A stretch of 64,000 nucleotides of DNA, from contig NC_089236.1 in assembly GCF_963924675.1 (NCBI RefSeq), positions 28,109,319 to 28,173,318 of the forward strand, read 5' to 3'. The position numbers were made by a program, and so were the translations under genes. This document shows positions 11,956 through 27,700 of this stretch, in pieces. The notes beneath the pieces were generated by a model. The model made no database searches. It saw only the letters and a program-made list of their open reading frames with translations, and had not been told where the DNA came from. The stretch is from Phocoena phocoena. Taxonomy: Eukaryota; Chordata; Mammalia; Artiodactyla; Phocoenidae. How positions within the stretch are numbered: position 1 is the first letter of the stretch; each line of letters opens with the position of its first letter.

Positions 11956-12556
11956 CTGTGATTTGAAGGACTGATAGCATTTAGTTGCACATTGGGTAAC
12001 CCATACACACCTCACATTCATTATTCTGGCCTGTGCTAAGGTAAGGGGTCTTGGTGAGAGTTAAATCAAAGGCACTGCCCTCTCACTCCTCTGCTGATCT
12101 GGCTCCTACTTAGACATTTGCTCATACACAGTTTTTTAAATAAGAAAATACATAAAATTTTTCTGAGTTTTGAACGTCATTCTTGCCTACATTGAAATCA
12201 TCATTCTTCATTTTGAAAATTACTGGTAATTTTCATGGCAGTCTGGTGGGGAATTGGGGATAAAACAGTCTCAGACACTTTCAATACCATTTTACAAATA
12301 TGTCTTTAAAGTTCCTCAGACTTCATCATTAATTCACCCTCACTACTTGCCACATCCCTGGACCAGTAAACCAGATTGATTAATGTTTCCAAGTGATTTC
12401 AACTGAGATATAATATTGAATGTACAATACAAAAAAAAAAAAAAATCTGAATAATAGTATGTCAATGCATTTCTTTTAAAATACATGATATCTGGGTATA
12501 CTACATATTTCATCACGTACTGGGAATTCAGTTTAAAAGCTTAAAGGACACATTGA
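11956..12556. other. unassigned sequence
   Basis: No supported feature; contains an A tract near 12431. Confidence 0.5.
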
Positions 12557-12576
12557 AAATATATTTTTCCCCATAG

Positions 12577-12863
12577 CAGAAGTGCTCCATTACAGAAATA
12601 CACAGTTGAGCAAAAGTCTAAAACAGCGAATATCCACGAGCACGCACCGGCTTTCTGTGGCGTCCACAGTGAAGACGCGAGAACAATTTACAAGCAGCAG
12701 CACCGAAGCAATACAGCCAAGCTACCGGATGACATCAGGGAGCTTTTCCCCATGAAATTGGGAGCAAGAGGCTATGCTTTGCTTGGTATGGCTGTTTAAT
12801 TTCTGTATATACTTACTCTTTTGGCTTACACATGTTCTGTGCAGACGCCAGAAGTTTGCTCAG
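12577..12863 (+). other. CpG-dense patch with exon-like boundaries (candidate exon)
   Basis: Nine CpG dinucleotides fall within about 100 bases (12627-12727) in an otherwise CpG-poor region. A possible 3' splice site 'atttttccccatag' ends at 12576, and a perfect donor match 'cag|gtaagt' lies at 12861-12869. Two + frames are open across the patch. One runs from 12557 to the TAA at 12797, with residues such as EDARTIYKQQHRSN. The other runs from 12579 to a TGA at 12753, with residues such as STSTHRLSVASTVKTREQ. Both stops lie before the strong donor, so if coding it would be a terminal exon, use the weak site 'ttg|gtatgg' at 12786, or be a decayed or noncoding exon. No protein family recognised. 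A young GC-rich repeat is the main alternative. Confidence 0.35.
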
Positions 12864-12959
12864 GTAAGTGCAAGGTGGGACTTGACCCTCTCTCAGGTTG
12901 CTGCTACTTCTAAATGGCTCCCTTGGGGAATAGGTTATGCCAGTTTTGGTATCTAGAAT

Positions 12960-13430
12960 TAGTTAATAACGTCCTAAAATGGAAAATAAAAACTAGTAAC
13001 CCTAGTTAAATCCAAAAAAGAAAAACAAAAAATCTTTTTTTGTGTAAGTCTTTCATGATGTATAGAGACAAAAGGAACTAGGTCTCTTGTTATTCATTCT
13101 TCATGTATGGGAATGGCTGAAATATTCCTGGGTTATTTCTGATCTTAAAGTGGACTTACAGTCTGCTCTTAAAATTTCTTTTATATTGCTGGGAAACCAA
13201 GTATATATATACTCTAATACTATCTAAAATCTTGGACATAGGAACTTAAAATCTTGTGTTTTATAGAAGAATAATTTACTTCTATTTAATTGTCATATGT
13301 TTAAAGACAGGATCCTTTAATGTTACCAAATTGTTGAGTGAGGTGGAATAAAATATTTGATAGGAAGCCCTGAATAACACAGAACTGTGGTTAAAAATCT
13401 GTCCTCAACTCTCTAATACAGATGGTATCA
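12960..13430. other. unassigned sequence
   Basis: No supported feature seen. Confidence 0.5.
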
Positions 13431-13433
13431 TCA

Positions 13434-13435
13434 TG

Positions 13436-13468
<33 letters not shown>

Positions 13469-13469
13469 C
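13434..13469. repeat. (CA)n microsatellite
   Basis: Runs of CA with one 'caaaca' interruption. Confidence 0.95.
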
Positions 13470-13846
13470 ATCCACCCACATTCAAACAAAAGCTCCCTAA
13501 CCCCTTGTTACTTAATAGAAAAACTAGGAATACATCATAGGTATATTAATTGCCTCCATCTGTAAGTTATACGTATAGTCCTGGACTATGTATATAGTCC
13601 ATATATACTGGACTATGTAACAAATTTTTGTAGTTTCCTTTTTTAATTTTTATTTTTATAACCTCTCTCTTGCTTTCATCCTGCCTTTTTCCTGTCTGTT
13701 AGCATCTCAAGATTTACTAAGTAAAAATATTCCGAATCTGAATTAATATTCCTTAGGCCCTAAAAATAATAAAAATGCACACTTTCCAGCCATTTATATT
13801 GACTGCATGGGAGAAGTTTTGAGATATGTTTTTAAAGTTGTTTTTA
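13470..13846. other. unassigned sequence
   Basis: No supported feature apart from a short 'tatatagtc' repeat near 13575-13617. Confidence 0.5.
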
Positions 13847-15102
13847 AAAAGTGTGTTTACCCAATCCAAAAATGAGCAAAAGACCTAAATAGAAATTTAT
13901 CCAAAGAAGATATACAGATTACCAGTAAACACATGAAAGAATGCTCAACAACATTAATCATTAGAGAAATGCAAATCAAAACTACAATGAAAGCTTCCCT
14001 GGTGGTGTGGTGGTTGATAGTCTGCCTGCCAATGCAGGGGACACGGGTTTGTGCCCCGGTCCAGGAGGATCCCACATGTTGCGGAGCAGCTGCACCCATG
14101 AGCCATAGCTGCTGAGCCTGCACGTCCAGAGCCTGTGCTCCACAATGGGAGAGGCCACAACAGTGAGAGGCCCGAGTACTGCAAAAAAAAAAAAAAAAAT
14201 CTACAATGAGATATCATCTCACACCAGTCAGAATGTCTAGCATCAAAAGACCTACAAACAATAAATGTTGGAGAGGGTGTGGAGAAAAGGGAACACTCTT
14301 GCACTGTTGGTGGGAATGTAAATTGATACAGCCACTATGGAGACCAGTATGGAGGTTCCTTAAAAAAACTATAAATAGAACTATCATACAACCCAGCAAT
14401 TCCACTACAGTGCATATACCCTGAGAAAACCATAATTCAAAAAGAGTCATGTACCACAATGTCATTGCAGCTCTATTTACAATAGACAGGACATGGAAGC
14501 AACCTAACTGTTCATCAACAGATGAATGGATAATGAAGTTGTGGCCCATATATACAACAGAATATTACTCAGCCATAAAAAGAAACAAAACTGAGTTATT
14601 TTTAGTGAGGTAGATGGTCTAGAGTCTGTCATACAGAGTGAAGTAAGTTAGAAAGAGAAAGACAAATACTGTATGCCAACACATATATATGGAATCTAAA
14701 AAAAAAAAAAAAGGTCATGAAGAACCTAGGGCAGGACAGGAATAAAGACAGACATACTAGAGAATGGAATTGAGGACACGGGGAGGGGGAAGCGTAAGCT
14801 GGGATAAAGCGAAGGAGTGGCATGGACATATATACACTACCCAGTGTAAAACTGCTAGCTAGTGGGAAGCAGCTGCATAGCACAGGGAGATCAGCTCTGT
14901 GCTTTGTGACCATGTAGAGGGGTGGGATAGGGAGGGTGGAAGGGAGGGAGATGCAAGAGGGAGAGTATATGGGAATATATGTATATGTATAGCTGATTCA
15001 CTCTCTTATAAGGCAGAAACTAACACACCATTGTAAAGCAATTATACTCCATAATGATGTTAATAAATAAATAAATTAATAATAAATAAATGAAAAGTGT
15101 GT
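13847..15102 (+). mobile_element. 5'-truncated L1, 3' end of ORF2 plus 3' UTR, with TSD
   Basis: Target duplication 'aaaagtgtgt' at 13847-13856 and 15093-15102, so the insert is 13857-15092. It starts inside ORF2 at codons for PIQK and runs through the C-terminal cysteine-rich region ([18 protein letters not shown], encoded about 14261-14314, all Cys and His present) into a 3' UTR. The UTR contains 'gggagatcagctctgtg' and 'caccattgtaaagcaatta'. A CHR SINE interrupts it at 13991-14200. Coding is broken: the Trp codon after PIQK is TGA, besides the SINE. It carries the same 3' UTR type as the minus-strand L1s at 37.6 and 40.7 kb. Confidence 0.95.
13982..14209 (+). mobile_element. CHR-type SINE inserted in the L1, with TSD
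   Basis: Target duplication 'ctacaatga' at 13982-13990 and 14201-14209. The L1 sequence reads straight across when the SINE is removed. Element proper 13991-14200, ending in an A tract. It must be younger than its host L1. Confidence 0.95.
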
Positions 15103-15771
15103 GTATTTCTTTAATTACTTTGCTTTGATCTACTTATTAGATTCCAATCAGTGAAAAGGAACCAGTTTTGCATGTCACCTACATATGCAATTTCAAAAAT
15201 TGCTAAAACTATTTTTATCTGAACAAGAAAGCAAAGCATACATTTTGAGATACGTCAAATGCTCTGCTAAAGATGAAAATGCTTCTCAATTTAAATTTTA
15301 TTTTTTATATAAATACAATCAAATTCCCCAACAAATTTATCTGCAAGATATTTGGAAAGTAAGATTTCATTCCAAGTCCTCTCCCAATGAGGTTGATCAA
15401 TACCTCCATAAGTAGAACTATGCTTTTATTTCCTGCTTTGTATTAATTCATTAATAATAAATTCTATGTGAGCATTTTTTTCTGAAACAGACCCTGTGCT
15501 GTACACTGAGGATGCAATAAAAGCAGAGGGAGAAAAGTGCCTTCCTTGGGAAAGTCACATCACACTAGACATAATAGAACATTAAGCTAGAAATTAAAGT
15601 AGATAAAGTGCAATATAAGTGGTATGTTATACTGCACTCAGTTTTCTTCTGGATGGGTCAGTTTACTATTCATTGTGTGGGACATACAGGTTCTGTGAAC
15701 AGAAATTAGAAAAGAGGAAATAAAATATTACAATTTAAAATTTGAGCTAAAAATCTATGATCAATATGAAG
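15103..15771. other. unassigned; possible old repeat at 15470-15640
   Basis: Around 15490-15560, 'ccctgtgctgtacactgagg' and the following bases resemble the start of the same unnamed old mammalian repeat as at 6400-7140. The rest is unassigned. A 76-codon open frame at 15185-15415 has no recognisable protein. Confidence 0.35.
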
Positions 15772-16665
15772 AATAGAGGAGGAGGAACAAAGATGGTGGA
15801 GTAGAAGGATGTGTTCTCATTCTCTCTTGCAAGAAGACCAGAGTCACAACTAGCTGCTGGACAATCATTGACAGGAAGACACTGGAGCTCACCAAAAAAG
15901 ATACCCCACATCCAAAGACAAAGGAGAAGCCACAGTTAGACAATGGGGGGTGGTGCGGTCACAGTAAAATAAAATCTCATAACTGGAAGGTGGGTAACTC
16001 ACAGACTGGCAAACACTTATACCACAGAAGTCCACCCACTGGAATGAAGGTTCTGAGCCCAACGTCAGGCTTCCCAACCTTTGGGTCTGACAACGGGAGG
16101 AGGAATTCTTAGAAAATCAGACTTTGAAGCTTAGTGAGAATTGATTGCAGGACTTCCTAAGAGGAAACAGAGACTCCATTCTTGGAGGGCACACACAAAG
16201 GGGTGTGTGCATCGGGACACAGGGGAAGGAGCAGTGACCCCAGGGGAGACTGAAGCAGACTTATATGCTAGTGTTGGAGGGCCACCTGTGGAGGCGGGGG
16301 GTGGCCCTGTTTCACCATGGGGACACGGACACTGGCAGCAGAAGTTCTGGGAAGTGCTCCTTGGTGTGGACCCTCCCAGGGTCTGTCATTGGCACCAGCA
16401 GGGAACCCGGTAGGCCCCAGTGTTGGGTTACCTCAGGCAAAACAACCAACAGGGAGGGAACCCAGCCACACCTATAAACAGTCAAGTGGATTAAGTATTC
16501 CTGAGCTCTGCCCACCAGAGCCATAGTCATCTCTACCCACAACCAGTCCTTCCCATCAAGTTTCTTAGATAGCCTCATCCACCAGAGGTCAGACAGCAGA
16601 AGCAAGAAGAACTACAATACTGCAGCCTGTGGAACAAAAACCACATTCACAGAAAGATAGACAAG

Positions 16666-17560
16666 ATGAAAAGGCAGAGGGCTATATACCAGATGAAGGA
16701 ACAAGATAAAACCCCAGAAAAACAACTAAATGAAGTGAAGATAGGCAACTTTCCAGAAAAAGAATTCAGAATAATGATAGTGAAGATGATCCAGGACCTT
16801 AGAAAAAGAATAGAGGCAAATATCGAGAAGATGCAATAAATATTTAACAAAGTCCTAGAAGAATTAAAGAACAAACAAAGAGAGATGAACAATACAATAA
16901 CTGAAATGAAAACTACACTAGGAGGAATCAACTGAAGCAGAAGAACAGGTAACTGACCTGGAAGACAGAATGGTGGAATTCACTGCTGCTGAACAGAATA
17001 AAGAAAAAAGAATGAAAATAAATGAAGACAGCCTAAGAGACCTCTGGGACAACATTAAACACAACAACATTCACATTATAGAGGTCCCAGAAGGAGAAGA
17101 GAGACAGAAAGGACCAGAGAAAATATTTGAAGAGATTATAGTCGAAAACTTCCCTAACAAGGGACAGGAAATAACCACCCAAGTCCAGGAAGCACACCTA
17201 GTCCCATACAGTCTAAATCCAAGGAGAAACATGCCGAGACACATAGTAATCAAATTGGCAAAAATTAAAGACAAATAAAAATTATTGAAAGCAGCAAGGG
17301 AAAAAAGACAAATGACATACAAGGGAACTCCCAAAGGCTAACAGCTGATTACTCAACAGAAACTCTACAAGCCAGAAGGGAGTGGCATGATATACTTAAA
17401 GAGATGAAAAGGAAGAACTACAATCAAGATTGCTCTAGCCGGCAAGGATCTCATTCAGATTTGATGGAGAAATCAAAAGCTTTACAGACAAGCAAAAGCT
17501 AAGAGAATTCAGCACCACCAAACCACCTCTACAACAAATGCTAAAGGATCTTCTCTAAGT
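16666..17560 (+). pseudogene. L1 ORF1 (RNA-binding protein) pseudogene
   Basis: ORF1p is the coiled-coil, RNA-binding chaperone of the L1 ribonucleoprotein. The start at 16666 (MKRQRAIYQMKEQDK) is followed by a TAA at 16837-16839. The frame then shifts: 16970-17278 encodes the downstream part in another frame, with residues such as ENFPNKGQEITTQVQEAH and NPRRNMPRHIVIKLAKIKDK. A further TAA at 17276 precedes the remaining C-terminal coding sequence, which runs to about 17560. At least one frameshift and two premature stops make it inactive. Confidence 0.88.
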
Positions 17561-17616
17561 GAGAAACAAAAGAGAAGAAAAAGACCTACAAAAACAAACC
17601 CAAAACAAATAAGAAA

Positions 17617-21413
<3,797 letters not shown>

Positions 21414-21630
21414 AAAAATGGTACAGATAAACCGGTTTGCAGGGCAGAAATTGAGACACTGAGGTAGAGAACAAACCTATGGGAGGAAAACTGCAGTAGG
21501 GTGGGGATGGTGGTGTGGTGAATTGGGCAATTGGGTTTGACATGTATACACTGATATGTGTTAAATTGAAGGCTAATCAGAACCTGCAGTATAAAACAAC
21601 CAAGCAAACAAACAAACAAACAAAAACAAC

Positions 21631-22394
21631 TAATACTAAACTTTCTTTGGGTTATTTGTACGGAAATATGTTAATATAAATGTTTCAGACATTACATGAA
21701 ATTTCTAAAAATATTATATGTTCTGGTATAATGTTATATATTATATTTCTAGTTATTACTTTAAAGTGTATATCTCAGAAATAACTATATTTCCTTGTCA
21801 ATTGCATTATTATTAACTTTCATCAAATCTTTAACTGTGGGCATTTCTAAGTTTTTTGTTCTTTACAGACAGTTCTGGGTGTACTCTGATGCTTTTGCAA
21901 ATATGTTCCTATAAAAGGAACATATTTGTTTCATCTTCAAGGAATTCATGGAAAAGACTCTTGACAAGTACAGGTTTCTGGTAACTGACTGTGCTTCTGA
22001 AGTGAATGAATAAGCATTTTCAGAACTCTAATGGAAAACTGATGAATTCATAAAAGTGCTAACAAAAGATCAAGATGAAAAAAAAATAATTACATGGGAC
22101 TGAGTGAACTGATGAGGATGATTATAATTTTTGTGACTTTCTGTTTGAATTAAAAAAAATATCCCACAGTGACTCAGAGGCAAAAAATATACAAATCAGT
22201 ATTTACTGCGAAGGAAAGGAGCTGTTACAGTGGAAGATTATTGGACTGAATGTCAATATTATGACATAGCATGAGTTTGTTTCATATTTGGTAAATGCAA
22301 TCATTGTTGCTTTTGTTGTGGTCATCCATTTACAATGCTTGCTGTCAGTTTATCTCTTGTAAAAATAAAATACAGTGTGTATGTGTGTGGAAAA
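21631..22394. other. unassigned sequence with a perfect hairpin
   Basis: No gene or confident repeat. Contains the inverted repeat at 21898-21928. Confidence 0.5.
21898..21928. repeat. perfect 13-bp inverted repeat
   Basis: Arms 'caaatatgttcct' (21898-21910) and 'aggaacatatttg' (21916-21928) are exact complements with the loop 'ataaa'. Seen directly; function unknown. Confidence 0.95.
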
Positions 22395-22552
22395 AATGGT
22401 AATTTTGTGATGGGATGGAGGTATTAGCTGATGCTATGGTGGTAATCTTTCTGCAATATATAAATGCATCAAATCATCATGCACCTTAAACTTATAAAAT
22501 CTTGTATGTCAATTATATCTCAATAAAGCTGGGGAGAATAAAAAAAAATGAA
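22395..22552 (+). mobile_element. old L1 3' end with A tail
   Basis: Matches the characteristic 3' terminus of old L1M copies: 'gtggtaatctttctgcaat', 'catgcaccttaaacttata', then 'tgtcaattatatctcaataa' and an A tail near 22540. The upstream part is too decayed to follow. Confidence 0.6.
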
Positions 22553-23640
22553 GAATCAAATTTTTTCCATATTAAAGGTTGAATACCCTTTCCCTTGTGT
22601 TATGAAATTAACAATAGACAAATGTCAGGCAGCAGAAGCAACTACACAAATATACATTACATTGCTTTATTTATTCTCTAAATAAACTGAGTAAGACTAT
22701 TAGTACATGATTCAGAACAATTCATGTTTTAATAATTCAAGTTACTCCAGGACTCCATAGTTAGCAATTAAGAAAATAGCCTCCAGAAACATGGGATCGT
22801 GACCAAGATGGTTTTCCCCAGATGGTTCGAATAATTCAATAATGAAAATGGAAAAATTCTATATTTTCATAATTCTTGAATAATTTTTAGAAGAAAGTAT
22901 TGTGTGCATTGAATTTTAAATATCAATTTTAATGAAAAAAATGACTTGACCTGATTTTGTAAAAAAGATATTTGCTATATTCCATTTCAGGTTCAATTAT
23001 GAATAATTAATTTTAATGATTTCATATAAAATTTAATGTTCTGAGTGAGCTCTGAAATCATACACTTTTGGATTTCTTATCTTTATTGAATAGGGACCAG
23101 GGAAGTTTGCTTAAATATAGAATCATTTTTAAAGTTTTAAGAAGCTAAAATTATTACTATTCAAAAATATTAATAAACATTACTATGATGATTTACAATA
23201 AAATATTAGTCCACTGTGAAAAGTCATTAATACTGTTTTTGGTTAAGTGTCAGTGGACATTGTATAATGGACATCAATACGTAGAAATATAAAGAAATGA
23301 TTACTTGTTTCTAAGTCAATAAAATTATTCTTAACGTCCCAATTTAATATGTCTAAAATGCTTACTAACTTATCTGTACATTGATCACATTTTGAAACTA
23401 AAAAGCTTCCAAATTGCATTGATTCTATAGATACTATGCACACTGGATTTTACAAAAAATACGGGCATGTATAAGATGGCATGCCACTTAAAATTATCTT
23501 ATAAATGACTTTGGACACTTCTTTGTTTAACAAAAAATTAGGAAAACCTTGCATTGTTTGTAATCAGCATTTTTTTATTCAAAATACTTGCTTATTCATT
23601 TTTTCCTGAAATATTGTGTTGTTTCTAAAGACTGACTCAA
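22553..23640. other. unassigned AT-rich sequence
   Basis: No supported feature seen. Confidence 0.5.
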
Positions 23641-23882
23641 AATAAAAGGATGGGGCTTCCCTGGTGGTGCAGTGGTTGGGAGTCCGCCTGCCGATGCAGG
23701 GGACACGGGTTCTCCCCCCAGTCCGGGAGGATCCCACATGACGCAGAGCGGCTGGGTCCATAAGCCATGGCCACTGAGCCTGTGCATCCAGAGCCTGTGC
23801 TCCGCAACGAGAGAGGCCACAGCAGTGAGAGGCCCACGTACCGCAAAATAAATAAATAACTAAAAATAAAATATAATAAAAG
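23641..23882 (+). mobile_element. CHR-type SINE, short form, with TSD
   Basis: Target duplication 'aataaaag' at 23641-23648 and 23875-23882. Head 'gcttccctggtggtgcagtg', B-box region 'acgggttct' (decayed from ggttcg), ending 'gcccacgtaccgcaaaataa' and an A-rich tail. Confidence 0.93.
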
Positions 23883-24961
23883 TATGTTTATCTCCTAAGT
23901 GTGACATCCTTGTTGAAACAAATTTAAAGTAAATTAAGTGTAGATTATCTTATTACAAGATTCTGGATAAGTTTATAGCAGAAGAACTCTTTGTGTCTGG
24001 TTTGCCCTATGTGAAATCCATATTTTCTGTAATCATTCATGAACTCTTTTGAATTTTTAGGAATACAGAATCAGATATAGCAGTTAATACAAGGAAGACA
24101 AAAAAAGAAGGAAAACCATAAAATCTTCTTATTAATGGGACTTTTAAACTTTCTAATCCAGATAAGGACCAAGTTTAATCATCAGTAAAATTAGCAAAAA
24201 GAGCTCTAAGATTAAAAGACTTGAATTTGATCCTAAAAATAATAACTTGTGACTAAAAGGAGGACTCAAATAGTTATTTGCAAAATAGAGATGAAAATCT
24301 CTTTCACTGAATTATTTGGAAGATCAATTAAGATTATATATGTGAAAGTAATTTCTCAAATGCGATAAACTGTACAATTGGTCATTGTGACTATAAGGGC
24401 AGTTAGAGGATAAAAGTGCCCTCTACACTCTTTTCCTTCTTATTCCTATAAAGTCTAAGTGCCATGTCCATCATGATTTGCTGCATTACATTCTGTTTTT
24501 AAAAACACATATGCGCCTATTTTACAATAAATACAACTTTTTAACAAAAATATAAAAAGACAGCATTTGGAAAAATCTAAAGGAAATGTGGATTCATTAA
24601 AATCTTGGTAAGAGAAGAAAACCATATGGGAAATTAATAGAATTTTTTAAAACTCCGATAACAGATATATAAAAAGTACCATTCAAGAAAAGCAAGGTAT
24701 AAATGAACTGGTATTATTTTCAAAATATAACTTTGACCACTTTTGATGAATAGTTTATATAAGTTTTTCACAGATTTGAATTGTTTTACAAAAAAATGGT
24801 AGATGTTTAATATTTTTGTCTCATCATTCTCATTAATTCCATTAAACTTAAAGCTGCTAAGCAAAGATATACTTGCTTAATATAAGCAAATCAAATTATT
24901 CTTTCTGGAAATCATTTCTTGTCAATGGTTGTGAAAAATTTAAATATAATTAGTTGATTTA
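23883..24961. other. unassigned AT-rich sequence
   Basis: No supported feature seen. Confidence 0.5.
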
Positions 24962-25028
24962 ATATATATATATATATATACACACACACATATATACATA
25001 AATATATATACATACATACATACATACA
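24962..25028. repeat. compound (TA)n(CA)n(CATA)n microsatellite
   Basis: Alternating TA, then CA, then TACA tetranucleotide units. Confidence 0.95.
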
Positions 25029-26377
25029 TTACCCCATTTCTCTATTCCCCTTTATAAAAAACCTCCTTGAAATATTTATCAGTGCTTACAGTCTCCAATT
25101 ATTTCTTCCTGTTTTCTGTTGAATCTATTCTTCACAGGATTTCAACCCCACCTGTACACTAAAATAACACACGTCAAGTCTTATTATGTCCAGTGGTTAA
25201 TGGTTAATTGTCTTTTTACCTAACCCATGAGCAGTATTTTTTCACTCTATGGTGGTTGTGGAATCAACACCTAAGAGAAATCTACACTAGGGATAAAAAT
25301 GTACAAATATTCATTGTTCAATTAGTGGTTTAAGCCATGACCCAGGAAGAGATTACCAAGTCAAACACTATATAGAAAAGAGAAGATCTTTGAGTACAGG
25401 GGAACCTCAAATTTAAGGACCCCAGGTAATAAGAATTGACAAAAAGATAATAATACAAAGCCGCCTGAAATCTAGAAGGAAAACCAAGAATATGAGCTGT
25501 TCTGGGAACCAGACAACATTTCTGAGAAAGAGAGACTAATGCTGCTGATAGTTCAGTAAGAAGAGTACTGACAATTGACCATGGGGTTTAGTATCTTGAA
25601 GATCACTGCAAAAGGTCAAGATAGGGTGAGAAGAAATACTGAATAAAGTGAGTAGAAAAAAATACTTTTGAGGATTATTGTTGTAATTGAAAACAGGGAA
25701 ATGGGGTTGAAGTTGAAGAGGGTAGAGGTGTCCAGAGAATTTTTACCTTTGCTGTTTGTCTCCTGGTTGTTTAAAATCACGAACATAGCAGTGTGTTTTC
25801 ATGCTGATGGATGGAAAAGGCAAAATTGATAATGAAAAAGAGAGATAGAAAATTTGTTAATGCGATGTCTTGATGTCCTTGGATAGGACAAGAAATGGAA
25901 TCTAGGGAACACATAGAGGACTGGACTTACCTTGTAGCATAGTGGGACCATGTGTGATAATTGAAAGGAAGGCAAAGTACATGAGAACTGAGGCTATGAT
26001 GAGTGAGGATAGGCAAGCAATGTGGTTCGAGTTTAATAATTAAAAAAAAAAATTAAGAGAAACTACAATATGACCCCAAACTGAATTAGAAATTAGGCTA
26101 ATATATAAAATGCTATAGGAAAATGGTTCATGGCTTTAGAAATATATGTGTGTATGCACACATGTGTGTATAGATTTTTGTTTAGTTTTCCTCCTTTCCC
26201 AGCCCCAAACTTTGTCCTAATATTGTTAATAGCATGTTTGGTTACATTCCTAAATTATTATTCAGCAATAAGCAAATATATTCCCATAGACTAATTCTAG
26301 CAGGCATTCTATGACACAGATCTCTTCCCCAGGAGTTTGGTAAACACACGATATTCCCAGTAGAGGAGAATATCAAT
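25029..26377. other. unassigned; old-repeat-like in the middle
   Basis: 25440-26040 has the purine-rich texture of old interspersed repeats, but I cannot name one. No gene seen. Confidence 0.4.
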
Positions 26378-26411
26378 AAATTTTATTTATTTTTTAAAAT
26401 AAATAAAATTT
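26378..26411. repeat. perfect 34-bp palindrome
   Basis: Arms 'aaattttatttatttt' (26378-26393) and 'aaaataaataaaattt' (26396-26411) are exact complements with a 2-base centre. A related third arm follows near 26420-26440. All A/T. Confidence 0.95.
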
Positions 26412-26441
26412 TATTTCTTTTTTAAATAAAATTTACTGCTC

Positions 26442-27700
26442 AGGGCTTTTAAGAAAGTCATGTAAAATAATAATTTACAGGTAAATTTTAATTTATTTAA
26501 TGATAAGAACCAAGATAAAAGTACACTGATGATTGTACTGGGTGGTATTATTAGTATTGTATTAGGGAAGGGAGAAGATAAGAAATTGTGTTTTTATGCT
26601 GAACAATAACATTCACTTACCTGAAACCTAGTGTGTGATTACTATCAATGGCACGTGGGATTTAAAATGTGGAATATTATGGTTTTCAAATGAGTTGTTT
26701 AGTCAGCATGATGCTACACTAACCATCACATGCTTCAAAGAAGAGACTCTTGATTTTTGCATTTCAAAAGCACTATCTTCCTTTCTCTAAGGTTCAAAAA
26801 ATAGTTCTGTGTATTACAAATTTTCATCCTAAGGATCATCTCAGAATAATTCACCTTCCCTCCTGAATGATAAAGATGAAGATTGCTAAGCATCACAATC
26901 ATGTTCCCTTCGAAGGAGACAATGAGTGGTAATTGGGATCTCAGAAGATGGGCAGAACCTATGTCGTGATTTTGATTTGTAGTTGATGAAGTGAATAAAG
27001 AAAAAATGACAAGCTGGATTTTAAACAAGAACAGAACAGGTTTACAAGGTCAAGACTTATGCATTTCTAATAGAGTGGGCAGCTTAATAATACAAATATT
27101 TTACCTACCTACCTCCTACCTTAAGTGTAATATTTTTTTAGATAAAGTAAATTATTTTAGTTATGGGTTATCTGTTTTGTGAAAAAGATAAAATTCCATG
27201 CTCTAAAGGAAATTCCAGAGTTAATAATTTTGAAAAGCAGATCTGTGAGTTTATCATTTTTCTTGATGTTTACAGTCTGGCTGCACTTACTTATAACCAC
27301 ATGCACTTACAGGGTGAACATCTTTCTTCTATTCTGTCTTCCAGGTCTGCGGTGTGACCTGGAAGTCTAATGTTGTTCACCTGCCCAGTGGATTCAGAGG
27401 TAAATTTAGCCTCTTTAATTGTGCCTGTATTTCTTTCTACTGTTTCTCCTCCAAACATTTTGCAAGTGTCAATTTTGCCTAATAGACTCAATATTTGATC
27501 AAAACCTTGGAGTCCTTCCAAAAGACTGAATGCAGAACACTGTCACTTACTGTAATCCCTTCCCCTTTGCCACTCATCACCCAGAACTTAGCTGTGATTT
27601 ATTTTATATTCAAACATTTCATGTAGTCCTTTGCTAATAGTTATCCAAACCTCAGCTTGAAGCTCATATCCAAAAGTTGTGATGAAGCTTTGCACATTGC
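26442..27700. other. unassigned sequence with one exon-like segment
   Basis: At 27345-27399 a 55-base segment lies between a good acceptor match ('ctattctgtcttccag') and 'gag|gtaaat'. It is open in one frame (VCGVTWKSNVVHLPSGFR). This is too short to be meaningful alone. No gene recognised. Confidence 0.35.
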
